Origin: a virus
Length of the DNA: 64,000 nucleotides
IMG/VR virus record: IMGVR_UViG_3300009152_000043
Span: 1-64,000 of that record
Strand: one strand, 5' to 3'
The stretch's first letter is position 1. The number at the start of each line of letters is the position of its first letter. The notes under the pieces are model-generated. The model had not been told where the DNA came from. It searched no databases and saw only the letters and a program-made list of their open reading frames with translations. Below, piece after piece: positions 32,602 to 40,806 of the stretch. Both the position numbers and the translations under genes were made by a program.

Positions 32602-33047
32602 TAGCAACCATTTTTACACTTACCAACAGATTTACCCATCTTAGCTTTACCAGTGTAGTTTTTACCAATTTGTCTGTCATAACTACCAAGTTGCATAGAT
32701 ACAGTGCCACCAGCTTTCATCATCTTCTTAGGTACTTTACCTTCTTTCTTCATAGCAATTGCAATAGCAGCTTGCTTAGCAACTTTCTTACCAGACTTAG
32801 CCATACCCTTAGCACCTGCAATTCTATCTGCTTGTGTAGGATTAGGGTTTTTGTCAATACCAGCTTTCACTGATAACATACCAAATTCTCCACCAGATTT
32901 AGCTTTAGTTTTCATTTTAGGTAATGAATCAAAACTTTTCTTGTCAAAGTTCATGCCTGTTTTACGAACAGTTGAATCTGCTTTTTTAGCAGCTGATTTT
33001 ATTTTTGATACCATATCACCAGATTGAGCCTTTTTCATCTTTGCCAT
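32601..33047 (-). CDS. Lys-rich basic protein
   Basis: 148 residues with about one Lys in five. It contains GAKGMAKSGKKVAKQAAIAIAMKKEGK and a C-terminal Cys pair (GKCKNGC). Likely disordered and DNA-binding or virion-associated. It keeps short patches such as GYxRQIGKNYTG seen in other Bacteroidota phage virion regions. Function unknown. Confidence 0.7.
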   Translation of the reverse strand: MAKMKKAQSGDMVSKIKSAAKKADSTVRKTGMNFDKKSFDSLPKMKTKAKSGGEFGMLSVKAGIDKNPNPTQADRIAGAKGMAKSGKKVAKQAAIAIAMKKEGKVPKKMMKAGGTVSMQLGSYDRQIGKNYTGKAKMGKSVGKCKNGC

Positions 33048-33066
33048 TTTTTATAATTTTAAATTG

Positions 33067-33321
33067 TTAGCATTTCCATTTACGAAGTGACTTATTAATT
33101 CTACTGTTAGGATCATTAGCAGTCTTTGAACTTGTTAGTTTCTTTTTCATACCACTCATCCTAGCACAGAATGATTTCTTTCTAGAACCTCCCTCAGGTT
33201 GTGGAGCTTTAAGACCAGGCTTACCTGGATTAGCTCTGTTGTAGGAAGCCCTACCTTTTGCATTTAGGCCACCAGAAGGATTCTTACCTTCCTTACGTTG
33301 CCAAGCTTCAGTCTTTGCCAT
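33067..33321 (-). CDS. DUF6321-like protein
   Basis: 84 residues: AWQRKEGKNPSGGLNAKGRA at the start, RKKSFCARMSGMKKKLTS and NDPNSRINKSLRKWKC at the end. This exact layout defines DUF6321, a small basic protein widespread in marine and freshwater phages. Function unknown; the two Cys are conserved. Confidence 0.85.
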   Translation of the reverse strand: MAKTEAWQRKEGKNPSGGLNAKGRASYNRANPGKPGLKAPQPEGGSRKKSFCARMSGMKKKLTSSKTANDPNSRINKSLRKWKC

Positions 33322-33746
33322 TACTTTATAAGTTTAATACCTTTAAGTTTTCTAATAATCTTATTGGCCTCATCCTCAGCCATTGTGACTATCTCTTCTG
33401 ATTTCTTCTCAGCATCCCATTTGTATAGAAGAAGAGCCATGTGCATAGTTTCATGCATTATTGCTGTCTTCTGTTCATCAGCACTGTATTTTTTAAACGT
33501 TCCCATGTTTAAGAATAAAAAGGGCTTATAAGGATCTTTAGCTATAAGCTTTTTATCTGCTGGGTCATAATTAGTAAGCCCATAGATGTACACTCCGTTA
33601 CCTTTTGTCTTATCAACCTCTTCTGCTTGGGCATCTTTTAGATTTAGCCCATGCATTTCTTTAACCTTATAGTATTTGAATATGTCAGTAGCATTCTTAC
33701 CAATTAGTAAGATGTACTTATCCATATCAAATTCTTTAATGTCCAT
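33321..33746 (-). CDS. HExxH metallopeptidase-like protein
   Basis: 141 residues from the ATG at 33746 (TGATG overlap with the preceding gene's stop; a GTG at 33749 is possible). AIMHETMHMALLLY (about residue 98) is a perfect HExxH zinc site, with EEIVTMAEDEANKI 20 residues on as a possible third ligand. It may be a virion maturation or cell-wall peptidase; it lies among virion genes. Confidence 0.6.
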   Translation of the reverse strand: MDIKEFDMDKYILLIGKNATDIFKYYKVKEMHGLNLKDAQAEEVDKTKGNGVYIYGLTNYDPADKKLIAKDPYKPFLFLNMGTFKKYSADEQKTAIMHETMHMALLLYKWDAEKKSEEIVTMAEDEANKIIRKLKGIKLIK

Positions 33747-34165
33747 CACTTCTTTTTTAATGGCTTTTTACCATAGTTAGGGTTCTCTCTATGCCATTTC
33801 TTAACAGAAGCAACACCTTGTTTAACAGTTTTAGCTTTAGACTTTTCAGTGAGGTTAATCTTGTCCCATTTACCTGCAGAAGGACCAGCTGTATGATCTA
33901 CAACTATGTCTCCTTTATCACCTATACCCTTATCAACTTTCTTCTTAAATACTTTATGTGTTTGACCACCAGCTTTAACAATAGCTTTTGTCTTACCACC
34001 ATTCTTTAATGATGTGCCATCTTTTTTAATTAGATGACCATTAGGAACAGGAGTGATAGAACCTTTGATAGGACTAAGAGTGTCCCCATTTCTGAGAACT
34101 CCTTTACCTACATAAGCAGAAGCTTTCTGTGGATTATAGGGACCAGGTTTCTTAATACTAGCCAT
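33746..34165 (-). CDS. Basic Gly-rich protein
   Basis: 139 residues, Lys/Gly-rich (NGGKTKAIVKAGGQTHKVFKKKVDKG). It ends in WHRENPNYGKKPLKKK. It overlaps the structural gene before it by 8 bases. A DNA- or virion-associated role is inferred from charge and place only. Confidence 0.65.
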   Translation of the reverse strand: MASIKKPGPYNPQKASAYVGKGVLRNGDTLSPIKGSITPVPNGHLIKKDGTSLKNGGKTKAIVKAGGQTHKVFKKKVDKGIGDKGDIVVDHTAGPSAGKWDKINLTEKSKAKTVKQGVASVKKWHRENPNYGKKPLKKK

Positions 34166-35138
34166 TTATAAAATTTGAAAAGTTTGTTGTAAGAGATGTC
34201 CAAGTTGAACCAGTTCTCACTTCCAATGAATTAAAATTAATAAATGCAGAATAACCATCATCAGCATTAATAAATGTACCACTAAATAAATATAAATTGT
34301 TTACAGATCCTAATGCAGGAATGATTGTATTATGTAAGATGTTATAACTTGCAACTCTTATAAGTTCTGTAGCTTGAATCATATTCTCTGAATATGTGTG
34401 AGCATTATAATAAGCATAAGAGCCATAAACAATTAATGCAAGTTGATATCTTTGATAATTGTTTACAAAAGGAGCATTTGTAGCCACTGGTGCAACACCA
34501 TTTAATGTAATTGCATCAGCAATAGCTGTAGCAACAGCTCCACATGTATTATCATTTGTAGCAGAACTCTTACCTCTTCTTAACATTCTACCTACATTAT
34601 CATTAGCTACAACAAGATCAGCTTGTTGTGTAATTCCTATATGAGGCATGTTAATTAACAATAATGGTCCATTTGCATTATTATTTGATGTAGTGTGACT
34701 TTGCCAAGCTTGTGCTCCTAATATACCTGTATGAGGATATCCAGCAAGACCACCACCCATGAATGGTCCAAGATAGTTATTTAATGCTGGAGGATTTTGA
34801 CCTATGTTAAATATATTAGCAAACTCAGAAGCATTAACATCATCTGAACAAACTGTAGAATTCAAAACAGTATTGTATGCATCAGCACCTAAAGTATCAA
34901 GAAATCTTACTAAACTATAAGCAATATTATTAGCTAATAATGCATTTGGATATTTGGCATTAATCACTCCACTATAACTTTTAGTAGTTTTATTAAAATA
35001 CTCTATAGGTTGCATCTCTTTCCAGATACCAACAGTGGGAGCACCTCTAAATAAACCAAGGCTTCCTGGAACTATATCTCCATTTCTGTTAAACCTTGCA
35101 TAAGGCTTTAAAGGGATATTTGGGTTTGTTGTTGCCAT
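34158..35138 (-). CDS. Probable virion protein with shared N-terminal module
   Basis: 326 residues. The N-terminus KPYARFNRNGDIVPGS then LxLFRGAPTVG shares its pattern with the protein at 36996-37499. The rest is rich in Asn, Ala, Thr and Tyr with little charge (NNYLGPFMGGGLAGYPHTGI), typical of a beta-rich surface protein. It is probably attached to the virion by the N-terminal module. Confidence 0.6.
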   Translation of the reverse strand: MATTNPNIPLKPYARFNRNGDIVPGSLGLFRGAPTVGIWKEMQPIEYFNKTTKSYSGVINAKYPNALLANNIAYSLVRFLDTLGADAYNTVLNSTVCSDDVNASEFANIFNIGQNPPALNNYLGPFMGGGLAGYPHTGILGAQAWQSHTTSNNNANGPLLLINMPHIGITQQADLVVANDNVGRMLRRGKSSATNDNTCGAVATAIADAITLNGVAPVATNAPFVNNYQRYQLALIVYGSYAYYNAHTYSENMIQATELIRVASYNILHNTIIPALGSVNNLYLFSGTFINADDGYSAFINFNSLEVRTGSTWTSLTTNFSNFING

Positions 35139-35139
35139 A

Positions 35140-35460
35140 TTATTTACTTTTACGAGCTTTGCCCATTGCTTTAAATGTCTTAGCTAAAGCTTTACGCTTA
35201 GGAGTACATGTAGCTTTGGTCATTGGTGTACAATATCCTTTATGTTTAGGGTTAACAGCTTTTTGAATCCATTTACCATCTTTAGCTTTAGGAGCTTTCT
35301 TCTTAGCCATAGCAGCTTTACCAAATACACCAGACTTGTCTAATTCAGCAGCTTGTTTTCTAACAATCTCATCTATTTCAGACTTCTTGTACATTTTACC
35401 AGTCATTTCACCTGGTACCATTTTAGGAGCAGCTTTCTTAGGTTTTTGAATTGTTGCCAT
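35140..35460 (-). CDS. Basic small protein
   Basis: 106 residues, Lys/Ala-rich (KAAPKMVPGEMTGKMYKKSEIDEIVRKQAAELD). C-terminal CTPMTKATCTPKRKALAKTFKAMG has two Cys. Member of the basic cluster. Confidence 0.65.
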   Translation of the reverse strand: MATIQKPKKAAPKMVPGEMTGKMYKKSEIDEIVRKQAAELDKSGVFGKAAMAKKKAPKAKDGKWIQKAVNPKHKGYCTPMTKATCTPKRKALAKTFKAMGKARKSK

Positions 35461-35461
35461 G

Positions 35462-35806
35462 TTATTTCTTTTTAGATTTTAACTTAGGAGCCATTTCACC
35501 ACTACGCTTCTCTATTAATTCAGATTCACGCTTTAATGCTGCTTTTCTAAAACTTGCTGGATTAACTTCTTTTGTAGCTGCTTGCTTCTTATCAAGACCA
35601 AATTGCTTTTCAGAACGTCCATTCTTTGCCATCTTAGTAGCACCAAGTTCTTTATCCATAGTTAACTTAGCTTTGCCTTTAGCACCTGCTAAGGTAGCTT
35701 CTTGAACTTTAGTCCAAGCACCTTGAGGGTCAACAGGACCTACACGCTTATCAGAAGCTTTCATTCCTGAAAGACTACCCATTCTATCTTTTTTTACAGT
35801 TGCCAT
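35462..35806 (-). CDS. Basic small protein
   Basis: 114 residues with Lys-rich ends and a GPVDPQGAWTKVQEATLAGA segment. Its start overlaps the stop of the 49-residue gene before it by one base. Function unknown. Confidence 0.65.
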   Translation of the reverse strand: MATVKKDRMGSLSGMKASDKRVGPVDPQGAWTKVQEATLAGAKGKAKLTMDKELGATKMAKNGRSEKQFGLDKKQAATKEVNPASFRKAALKRESELIEKRSGEMAPKLKSKKK

Positions 35807-35955
35807 TATTTTTTAGTTTTAGCTTTTATTTTCTTCTCTTGTTTTAACATAGCAGCTGTAGGCTTCTTTCCAGATCCTTTAGCAGCTCTAATATTGTCCC
35901 AAAGACCACGCTGTGAAACAGAGCCATCTTTACGTTTAATCATTTCTTTTGCCAT
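35806..35955 (-). CDS. 49-residue basic protein
   Basis: ATG at 35955 overlaps the stop of the gene before it, and its own stop overlaps the start of the next, so it is tightly coupled on both sides. KRKDGSVSQRGLWDNIRAAK and GSGKKPTAAM is a pattern I have seen in short proteins of other phages. Likely real despite its length. Confidence 0.65.
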   Translation of the reverse strand: MAKEMIKRKDGSVSQRGLWDNIRAAKGSGKKPTAAMLKQEKKIKAKTKK

Positions 35956-36233
35956 TATAAACTAGCTTTATTTTCAGGAACCTCTACTACTATACCAACT
36001 TCAACTGCAGCAGCCAATGCCTCTTCAAGAACATCTCCTGCTTGTTTAGCTAATAGAATAGTTTGTGCTTCCTTTGTATTAATAACTGCACGTAGTGCGT
36101 TCAATAACATTCCAAATTGTCCACCATCTAATACAAACTGGGTATCTTTTTCCCATGTGTACTTTTTAGTTGGATCAAACTTAGGAGTTTGAGGTTCTTG
36201 TTGAACTTCTTCAAAATTGATAATCTCTGACAT
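35955..36233 (-). CDS. Hypothetical virion-region protein
   Basis: 92 residues, acidic. KKYTWEKDTQFVLDGGQFGMLLNALRAV and a helical Ala-rich C-terminus. First gene after the promoter at 36258-36289. Conserved-looking in similar phages; function unknown. Confidence 0.7.
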   Translation of the reverse strand: MSEIINFEEVQQEPQTPKFDPTKKYTWEKDTQFVLDGGQFGMLLNALRAVINTKEAQTILLAKQAGDVLEEALAAAVEVGIVVEVPENKASL

Positions 36234-36257
36234 ATAATTGTTTTTTTGGTTTAGTCA

Positions 36258-36289
36258 CAAAGATATGCATTTATTGCGTATCTTCCAAA
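36258..36289 (-). promoter_or_regulatory. Bacteroidota-type promoter for the basic-protein operon
   Basis: Minus-strand TTTG (36289-36286), 20-base spacer, TATCTTTG (36265-36258). It overlaps the 3' end of the preceding gene. The arms AAGATA (36260-36265) and TATCTT (36279-36284) form an inverted repeat similar to the one at 2299-2312. Confidence 0.72.
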
Positions 36290-36564
36290 TTTATTTCAAA
36301 CGTTATAGTTGCTGAACTTTTGATACTTTTAGATAGGTTTAGTCTAATCTTAAACATATTATGTAACTTCAATATCTCCTGCAATAGCATGTCATTGTAC
36401 ATAGGCAATGAAGGTGCTAGTCTAAAGTGATACGAATGTGGATTCTTAGTTATTTCAAGTGTAGACAGTTCGTCTACAGATGATATAACTCCCTCAAGGT
36501 GTGCAAAATAAGCTATTTCATTATCTTGCATCACCTCAGGAAAGAATTTCTTATTTATTTGCAT
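36271..36564 (-). CDS. Hypothetical protein
   Basis: 97 residues. 'HSYHFRLAPSLPMYNDMLLQEILKLHNMF' is the most distinctive part, followed by amphipathic strands. Overlaps the Dps-like gene stop. Not recognised. Confidence 0.62.
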   Translation of the reverse strand: MQINKKFFPEVMQDNEIAYFAHLEGVISSVDELSTLEITKNPHSYHFRLAPSLPMYNDMLLQEILKLHNMFKIRLNLSKSIKSSATITFEINLEDTQ

Positions 36565-36980
36565 TAAGACAAACTTAAACGATACAATGTTTGAGCAGCT
36601 TCTCCAGACAAGCTTTGAGCTACATTTTCAATATCAGGCATGTTGTTTTCTTCTCCAAACTCTTCAAGATCTTTTGCAAAAGAAACTAGGTCTTTTACCA
36701 CTTTATTAGACATACCTGAAGCATAATCTTTCAAAGCATCAATTTTAAATGCTTTAACTCTTTTGCCTGCATAGCCCATAATTTTTTCTACAATCTCATC
36801 TTGTAAATCTCCCACCTTATCATACAGTTTACCTAAAGCTTCATGCTCAGCAAATGATGTAGTTTGCCAATGTAATAGATGTAATTGCTCATAAAAGAAA
36901 GAAAGCTTCCCAGCTATTGTTTCCAAATTTAATTCTCCTGATTTCATCATCTCATCAGGAAATAGTGATTTAAGTGCCAT
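36564..36980 (-). CDS. Dps/ferritin-like four-helix protein
   Basis: 138 residues, all helix. FYEQLHLLHWQTTSFAEHEALGKLYDKV closely follows the Dps ferroxidase helix (LHWNxxGxxFxxLHExFxxLY), with the two His and Trp kept and Glu/Asp in the following helix (DLQDEIVEKIMG). DUF5856-like proteins of this type occur in phage virion regions. It may be a virion component, or protect DNA from iron-driven damage. Iron binding is inferred from residues only. Confidence 0.65.
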   Translation of the reverse strand: MALKSLFPDEMMKSGELNLETIAGKLSFFYEQLHLLHWQTTSFAEHEALGKLYDKVGDLQDEIVEKIMGYAGKRVKAFKIDALKDYASGMSNKVVKDLVSFAKDLEEFGEENNMPDIENVAQSLSGEAAQTLYRLSLS

Positions 36981-36995
36981 TATATATTGGTTTTA

Positions 36996-37499
36996 TTATC
37001 CACCACTAGTTGTTGTTGTTGTAGTAGTAACAGGTCTAGTTGTTGTTGTAGTTGTTGTACTAGTAGATGATGTAGTGGTTGTTGTACTAGTAGATGATGT
37101 AGTGGTAGTAGTTGTATTACTAAAGCTCACTGCAGGATCTGAAGCAGAACATGAACAACCAGCTCCTGCTGTAATAACTGTTGTAGTTCCAACAGCATTT
37201 GTAGCAGACACAGAACCAGTTACAGCACAAATAGTAGCCACTAATAAGTTAGTACCAACTAAATTTACAGTTTGTGTACTGTTGTCAACACCAGATCTGT
37301 AAGTGATAACACTTGATACAGCACCTGAAGCAGTTGCTACAACTCGATAAGATGTACCACCGCTATTACATTCATAGCCCTGTACTTGCTGAAAGTTACC
37401 CACTTTTGGTTTGTTTCTACGTAGTATTAAACTACCTGGAACTACTCTGCCACTACCATCGTAGCGAACATAAGCTTTTAAATTTTTATTGCTTCCCAT
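36996..37499 (-). CDS. Virion protein with Thr-rich tail
   Basis: 167 residues. The N-terminal KAYVRYDGSGRVVPGS then LILRRNKPKVGNFQQVQ is the same module as at 34158-35138. A beta domain follows, then about 45 residues of nearly pure Thr and Ser (TTTTTTSSTSTTTTT). The tail is likely disordered and a good O-glycosylation substrate. Confidence 0.7.
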   Translation of the reverse strand: MGSNKNLKAYVRYDGSGRVVPGSLILRRNKPKVGNFQQVQGYECNSGGTSYRVVATASGAVSSVITYRSGVDNSTQTVNLVGTNLLVATICAVTGSVSATNAVGTTTVITAGAGCSCSASDPAVSFSNTTTTTTSSTSTTTTTSSTSTTTTTTTRPVTTTTTTTSGG

Positions 37500-37516
37500 A
37501 ATTTTGTTTAATTAGG

Positions 37517-38533
37517 TTAATAGTTAAGGTTATATTTATTTTTTATTTCTGTTAGTTGTCTAGTGTAGTAATAAGTGGCATATTTTTTAGAAGTCTCATC
37601 ACTAAGCACTTTTAGTACGTGTGTATCTAGAAAAGGATCTTTACCAGTGTGATATGCTCCTTTATAGAAAGCAGGATATCCCATACTGCTTTGTCCTGTA
37701 ATACCTGCGTTATGTAATATAGTTGTTCTATCAAGCTTCTCTATAGGATCTGAAGACCAACAGAATTCCATTTCAGGAATGTTCTTTGCTTCTTGTTCTC
37801 TAAGCCAAATGTTCCATAACACAGCCCACATATCTGCACACCAGCTTTGGAACCCTGCGTTCTCATCTTTAAAGAACTCTTTGTTTATGTTCTGAAGATA
37901 TGTACGAATAAGTACACAATCATTCATCACCTTCTTCCAGAAGTTAGCGTCTATGTTCTTAAGGAAATATTGAGCTCCTCCTGAGTGATCATTGTTAGCT
38001 TCAGCTATCTCTCTTGTTATACCCACTAAGCTTGTAAGCTCAGCTAAGACATCTCTAGTTTGGTATTCTTCCACCTTATCTAATAAGACATCTCTTAATT
38101 TACTATCAAAATATGAAGCATTGATATAGCTGTTTGTATCAGACAAGTAGTTTACATCATCATCTTTAAACTTGTCAACATCAAATTTATCTGTAAAGAT
38201 TACGTCACAGTCACAGTAAAACACTGCTTTGGTGACCATATCAGGATTGTCCTGGAAATATCTCATTAAGCAATAAGGACGTAGAATAGGAATATAAACT
38301 CCTAAATACTGACTTACATCTCCTGAATCCTTGTAGAAAGCAAACTTTGCTTCAGGATACAGTTCCATGATCTTTTCCCACTTGCCATTGTATTCTCTAA
38401 AACTAGGTGTATACACTAAAACAATTGCTTTGTCTGAGTGTCCAAGCTTCTTCAAGCTTTCCAACCATAGATGTACCTGCCATGTGTAGTATACATCATC
38501 TGGCTGGGCACAGATAAATTTAAGATCCTTCAT
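37517..38533 (-). CDS. GT-A glycosyltransferase
   Basis: 338 residues. KFICAQPDDVYYTWQVHLWLES opens a nucleotide-sugar fold, and AVFYCDCDVIFTDKF (about residues 103-117) is the DxD metal site. The C-terminal half has WCADMWAVLWNIWL and a HNAGITGQ segment where such enzymes hold a conserved His. Related enzymes add sugars to protein hydroxyls. It is encoded among virion genes, so its substrate is probably a virion protein. Confidence 0.72.
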   Translation of the reverse strand: MKDLKFICAQPDDVYYTWQVHLWLESLKKLGHSDKAIVLVYTPSFREYNGKWEKIMELYPEAKFAFYKDSGDVSQYLGVYIPILRPYCLMRYFQDNPDMVTKAVFYCDCDVIFTDKFDVDKFKDDDVNYLSDTNSYINASYFDSKLRDVLLDKVEEYQTRDVLAELTSLVGITREIAEANNDHSGGAQYFLKNIDANFWKKVMNDCVLIRTYLQNINKEFFKDENAGFQSWCADMWAVLWNIWLREQEAKNIPEMEFCWSSDPIEKLDRTTILHNAGITGQSSMGYPAFYKGAYHTGKDPFLDTHVLKVLSDETSKKYATYYYTRQLTEIKNKYNLNY

Positions 38534-38560
38534 ATATGTAGTTTGTTGGTTTTCTCTTTA

Positions 38561-38704
38561 TTAAGGAGTAGCTGTAGTTGTTGTAGTGGTGGTAGCAGGA
38601 ATATTCCTACCCATCACTCCTGTTAAAGCTTCTAATTGCTTAGATATCTGCCAAAGTAGTTTAGCCTTTTGGCTCCAGCCTATTTGTTGAGAAGGTATTG
38701 CCAT
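38561..38704 (-). CDS. 47-residue paralogue of the next virion protein
   Basis: MAIPSQQIGWSQKAKLLWQI then SKQLEALTGV is nearly the same as the N-terminus of the gene at 38707-39276. The rest is a short Thr run (TTTTTTTATP). An evident duplication of the N-terminal anchor without the jelly-roll domain. Confidence 0.7.
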   Translation of the reverse strand: MAIPSQQIGWSQKAKLLWQISKQLEALTGVMGRNIPATTTTTTTATP

Positions 38705-38706
38705 GA

Positions 38707-39276
38707 TTATCCTATGTTAAATATATTAAAATTAACAGATGGTGATAAAGGTCTAGTTGGGTTACTACCAGCAGCAGTTGCTAAAAGCTTCATACCTGTA
38801 GCTGGTGACCACCAATAGAATTTAATATATTGTCCAGCAGTTAATGCAATTGTATCTGATAAATGTGCTAAAGTTTGATCATTTTGTGCTCCAGTTGTAG
38901 TGAATGTAAATGCAGAATTAGGTACAATTGCATCATTTATTGTATACCAAACAGTTACATTATAGCTTGATGCTCCACCAGTAAATGTAAGTTGGAGAGC
39001 AAGGTCTATATAATATACACCTGAATTAATAACATTCACTCTATTACTAGTCAATGTAAACCCATTAGCAGCTTGTGTTGACGCTATTAATACTTGGTTA
39101 GCTGTAGTTGCACCACCATTGTTTTGAGTGGTAACATCAAAAAAAGTGCCTGAATAAAGAGATAGTGGAGCTGGTATATTACTTGTTACACCAGTCAATG
39201 CTTCCATCTGTTTAGATATCTGCCATAAAAGGTTTTCTTCTGTTCCCCATCCTATCTGTCTGCTTGGTATAGCCAT
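38707..39276 (-). CDS. Virion protein with C1q/TNF-like jelly roll
   Basis: 189 residues. N-terminal anchor (residues 1-30) shared with the 47-residue gene next to it. Residues about 45-189 form a beta sandwich with SGVYYIDLALQLTFTGGA, VTVWYTIND and LTAGQYIKFYWW, the pattern of C1q-like jelly rolls in phage fibres. A likely head or tail decoration protein. Confidence 0.68.
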   Translation of the reverse strand: MAIPSRQIGWGTEENLLWQISKQMEALTGVTSNIPAPLSLYSGTFFDVTTQNNGGATTANQVLIASTQAANGFTLTSNRVNVINSGVYYIDLALQLTFTGGASSYNVTVWYTINDAIVPNSAFTFTTTGAQNDQTLAHLSDTIALTAGQYIKFYWWSPATGMKLLATAAGSNPTRPLSPSVNFNIFNIG

Positions 39277-39295
39277 AGTATTGAAAATTAATTCC

Positions 39296-39325
39296 CAAAG
39301 GTATGTTACTTTTTACTATTAACAA
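39296..39325 (-). promoter_or_regulatory. Bacteroidota-type promoter before the jelly-roll gene
   Basis: Minus-strand TTG (39325-39323), 19-base spacer, TACCTTTG (39303-39296), 20 bases before the start codon. Confidence 0.68.
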
Positions 39326-39384
39326 TGAGAGTCAATAATTTACAATAACAATTTTAGTTATAAGTGTTTTAACTTTTTTAGTTA

Positions 39385-39513
39385 TTATCTGCCCTGTCTG
39401 TTGTAAGGTTTAGTTGCCTTGTCTTTAGGACCTTTAGTTTTACTAGCCTTTCCACCCTTGCGTTTTCCAAATGTTAGTTTTGTAGAGGCTGTTCCTCCTT
39501 TTGCTTTTGCCAT
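39385..39513 (-). CDS. 42-residue Lys/Gly-rich basic protein
   Basis: MAKAKGGTASTKLTFGKRKG, then GKASKTKGPKDK; ends at 39385. Starts six bases after the endolysin stop. Same character as the basic proteins at 32395-35955. Confidence 0.6.
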   Translation of the reverse strand: MAKAKGGTASTKLTFGKRKGGKASKTKGPKDKATKPYNRQGR

Positions 39514-39519
39514 GTTAGT

Positions 39520-39993
39520 TTATTTTTTAAAATATAAATCTGCTTCTGCTTTTCTTCTTCTAGCAAGTCCTTTAATATGAGCTCCATTAGCCATGTCCCA
39601 TTTCATAAACTCATCTCTAATTGTAGGATCTAAAGGATTGATATTCACCTTCTTACGTAATGTAGAACCTTTTAAAGCTCCAAGTCCTAAGTTATAAGCA
39701 AAGCTTACTAATGCCCCAAACTGATTAACAGTTAGGTCATCTCTAATAAGCATATCTACACCATCAGTTTTTAGATTCACTTCATGTTTCAGAAATTCAA
39801 ATCCTTGTATTGTAGTAATCATTGGATCACCCACCTTAACAGCTTTACCCCCCATATAATTGGGAGGATATTTAATAGTTCCATAACCAATAGTATCTAC
39901 GTGTGCAGGATCTAGTTCACCATGATAAGCATTTGAAGAGAATCCCTCAAAGCTTTTAATTAAGTTGATACAATCATCATTAATCTTTATCAT
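39520..39993 (-). CDS. GH24 endolysin (T4-lysozyme type)
   Basis: 157 residues, the size of T4 lysozyme. Catalytic Glu16 in KSFEGF, then HVDTIGYGT (residues 31-39) with the Asp33/Thr34 and GYGT of GH24. The downstream FGALVSFAYNLGLGALKGSTL matches the second half (QxALxSFxxNxGxxAFxxSTL). It cuts cell-wall glycan at lysis. No signal peptide, so it needs the holin encoded upstream. Confidence 0.92.
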   Translation of the reverse strand: MIKINDDCINLIKSFEGFSSNAYHGELDPAHVDTIGYGTIKYPPNYMGGKAVKVGDPMITTIQGFEFLKHEVNLKTDGVDMLIRDDLTVNQFGALVSFAYNLGLGALKGSTLRKKVNINPLDPTIRDEFMKWDMANGAHIKGLARRRKAEADLYFKK

Positions 39994-40595
39994 TTAAGTC
40001 TAATTTTCCAATATGAATAAAATCCATAGATTGGTTGACCATCAAAACCAACAGAAGCAACAAAGATTCTGTCTTGCCTATCCTTATACAACACCCCTAA
40101 GTTTGCAGACTTTATAATTGTAAGAGGATTTCCATAAAGTCCACCTCCTATGTAGAACTGTCTAACAGCAGGAGGAGTTTTAGTTATAGTGATTGTCTTA
40201 GTAGGTATATTTAGATTGTAACTTATTAAACGTCCTGATAACTTGTTAGCAACCACTGTATCTGCAATAGTGGCAGTTCCAAAGCTATCTAATTCATAGT
40301 TTGTTTTGTATATATTCTTAGTAAAATGAGAGTCTCCCAAGGCAATGTATTGCTTAAGAAGACCTTCATAGTTGGTGTCAGGCTTAAATATTAAACTATC
40401 TTTCCAGATGGTATCTCTTTTAGCTTTGATAAAGACAGGTTTTCCTTTGATTGTGTCATGTATCTCTATAACACTTATAAGGGTGTCAATTGTTACCTTT
40501 GGAGCTTCTTTAGGAATGTAAGTACAGCCAGTTCTTTGTAAGAATACAACAGCTATCAAAGCAATAATCACTATATATAAATGTTTACTTTGCAT
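39990..40595 (-). CDS. Putative spanin or envelope protein (DUF6808-like)
   Basis: 201 residues. An N-terminal hydrophobic segment (7-20) is followed by TGC at 23-25, a weak lipobox. The periplasmic part ends in a strand-rich C-terminus (YIGGGLYGNPLTI, SVGFDGQPIYGFYSYW). Its place between endolysin and holin, and its size and topology, suggest a spanin that fuses the membranes at lysis; DUF6808 proteins occupy the same place in other Bacteroidota phages. The assignment is by context. Confidence 0.58.
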   Translation of the reverse strand: MQSKHLYIVIIALIAVVFLQRTGCTYIPKEAPKVTIDTLISVIEIHDTIKGKPVFIKAKRDTIWKDSLIFKPDTNYEGLLKQYIALGDSHFTKNIYKTNYELDSFGTATIADTVVANKLSGRLISYNLNIPTKTITITKTPPAVRQFYIGGGLYGNPLTIIKSANLGVLYKDRQDRIFVASVGFDGQPIYGFYSYWKIRLK

Positions 40596-40806
40596 TCTTA
40601 GTCTTTTTTACTGGTTTATCTTCTTCAAAGAAGTTAGATACCACCTTAGCTACAAAGCCTAAAACAAAAATAATGGTTCCTACTAGAGGGTGACCATTAA
40701 GTACAACTACACTACCACTAAATGTAGTTGCTGCTACAATAGCATCAGCAATTTTCCTAATCTTCTTAGGGGTAGGTTTCCAATAGCCTGTCCATTTAAA
40801 TTTCAT
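40585..40806 (-). CDS. Holin candidate
   Basis: 73 residues with two hydrophobic helices (about 20-37 and 41-60), a short turn (GHP) and a charged C-terminal tail (EEDKPVKKTKNAK). The usual class II holin layout, in a lysis cassette just before the spanin and endolysin. Confidence 0.65.
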   Translation of the reverse strand: MKFKWTGYWKPTPKKIRKIADAIVAATTFSGSVVVLNGHPLVGTIIFVLGFVAKVVSNFFEEDKPVKKTKNAK

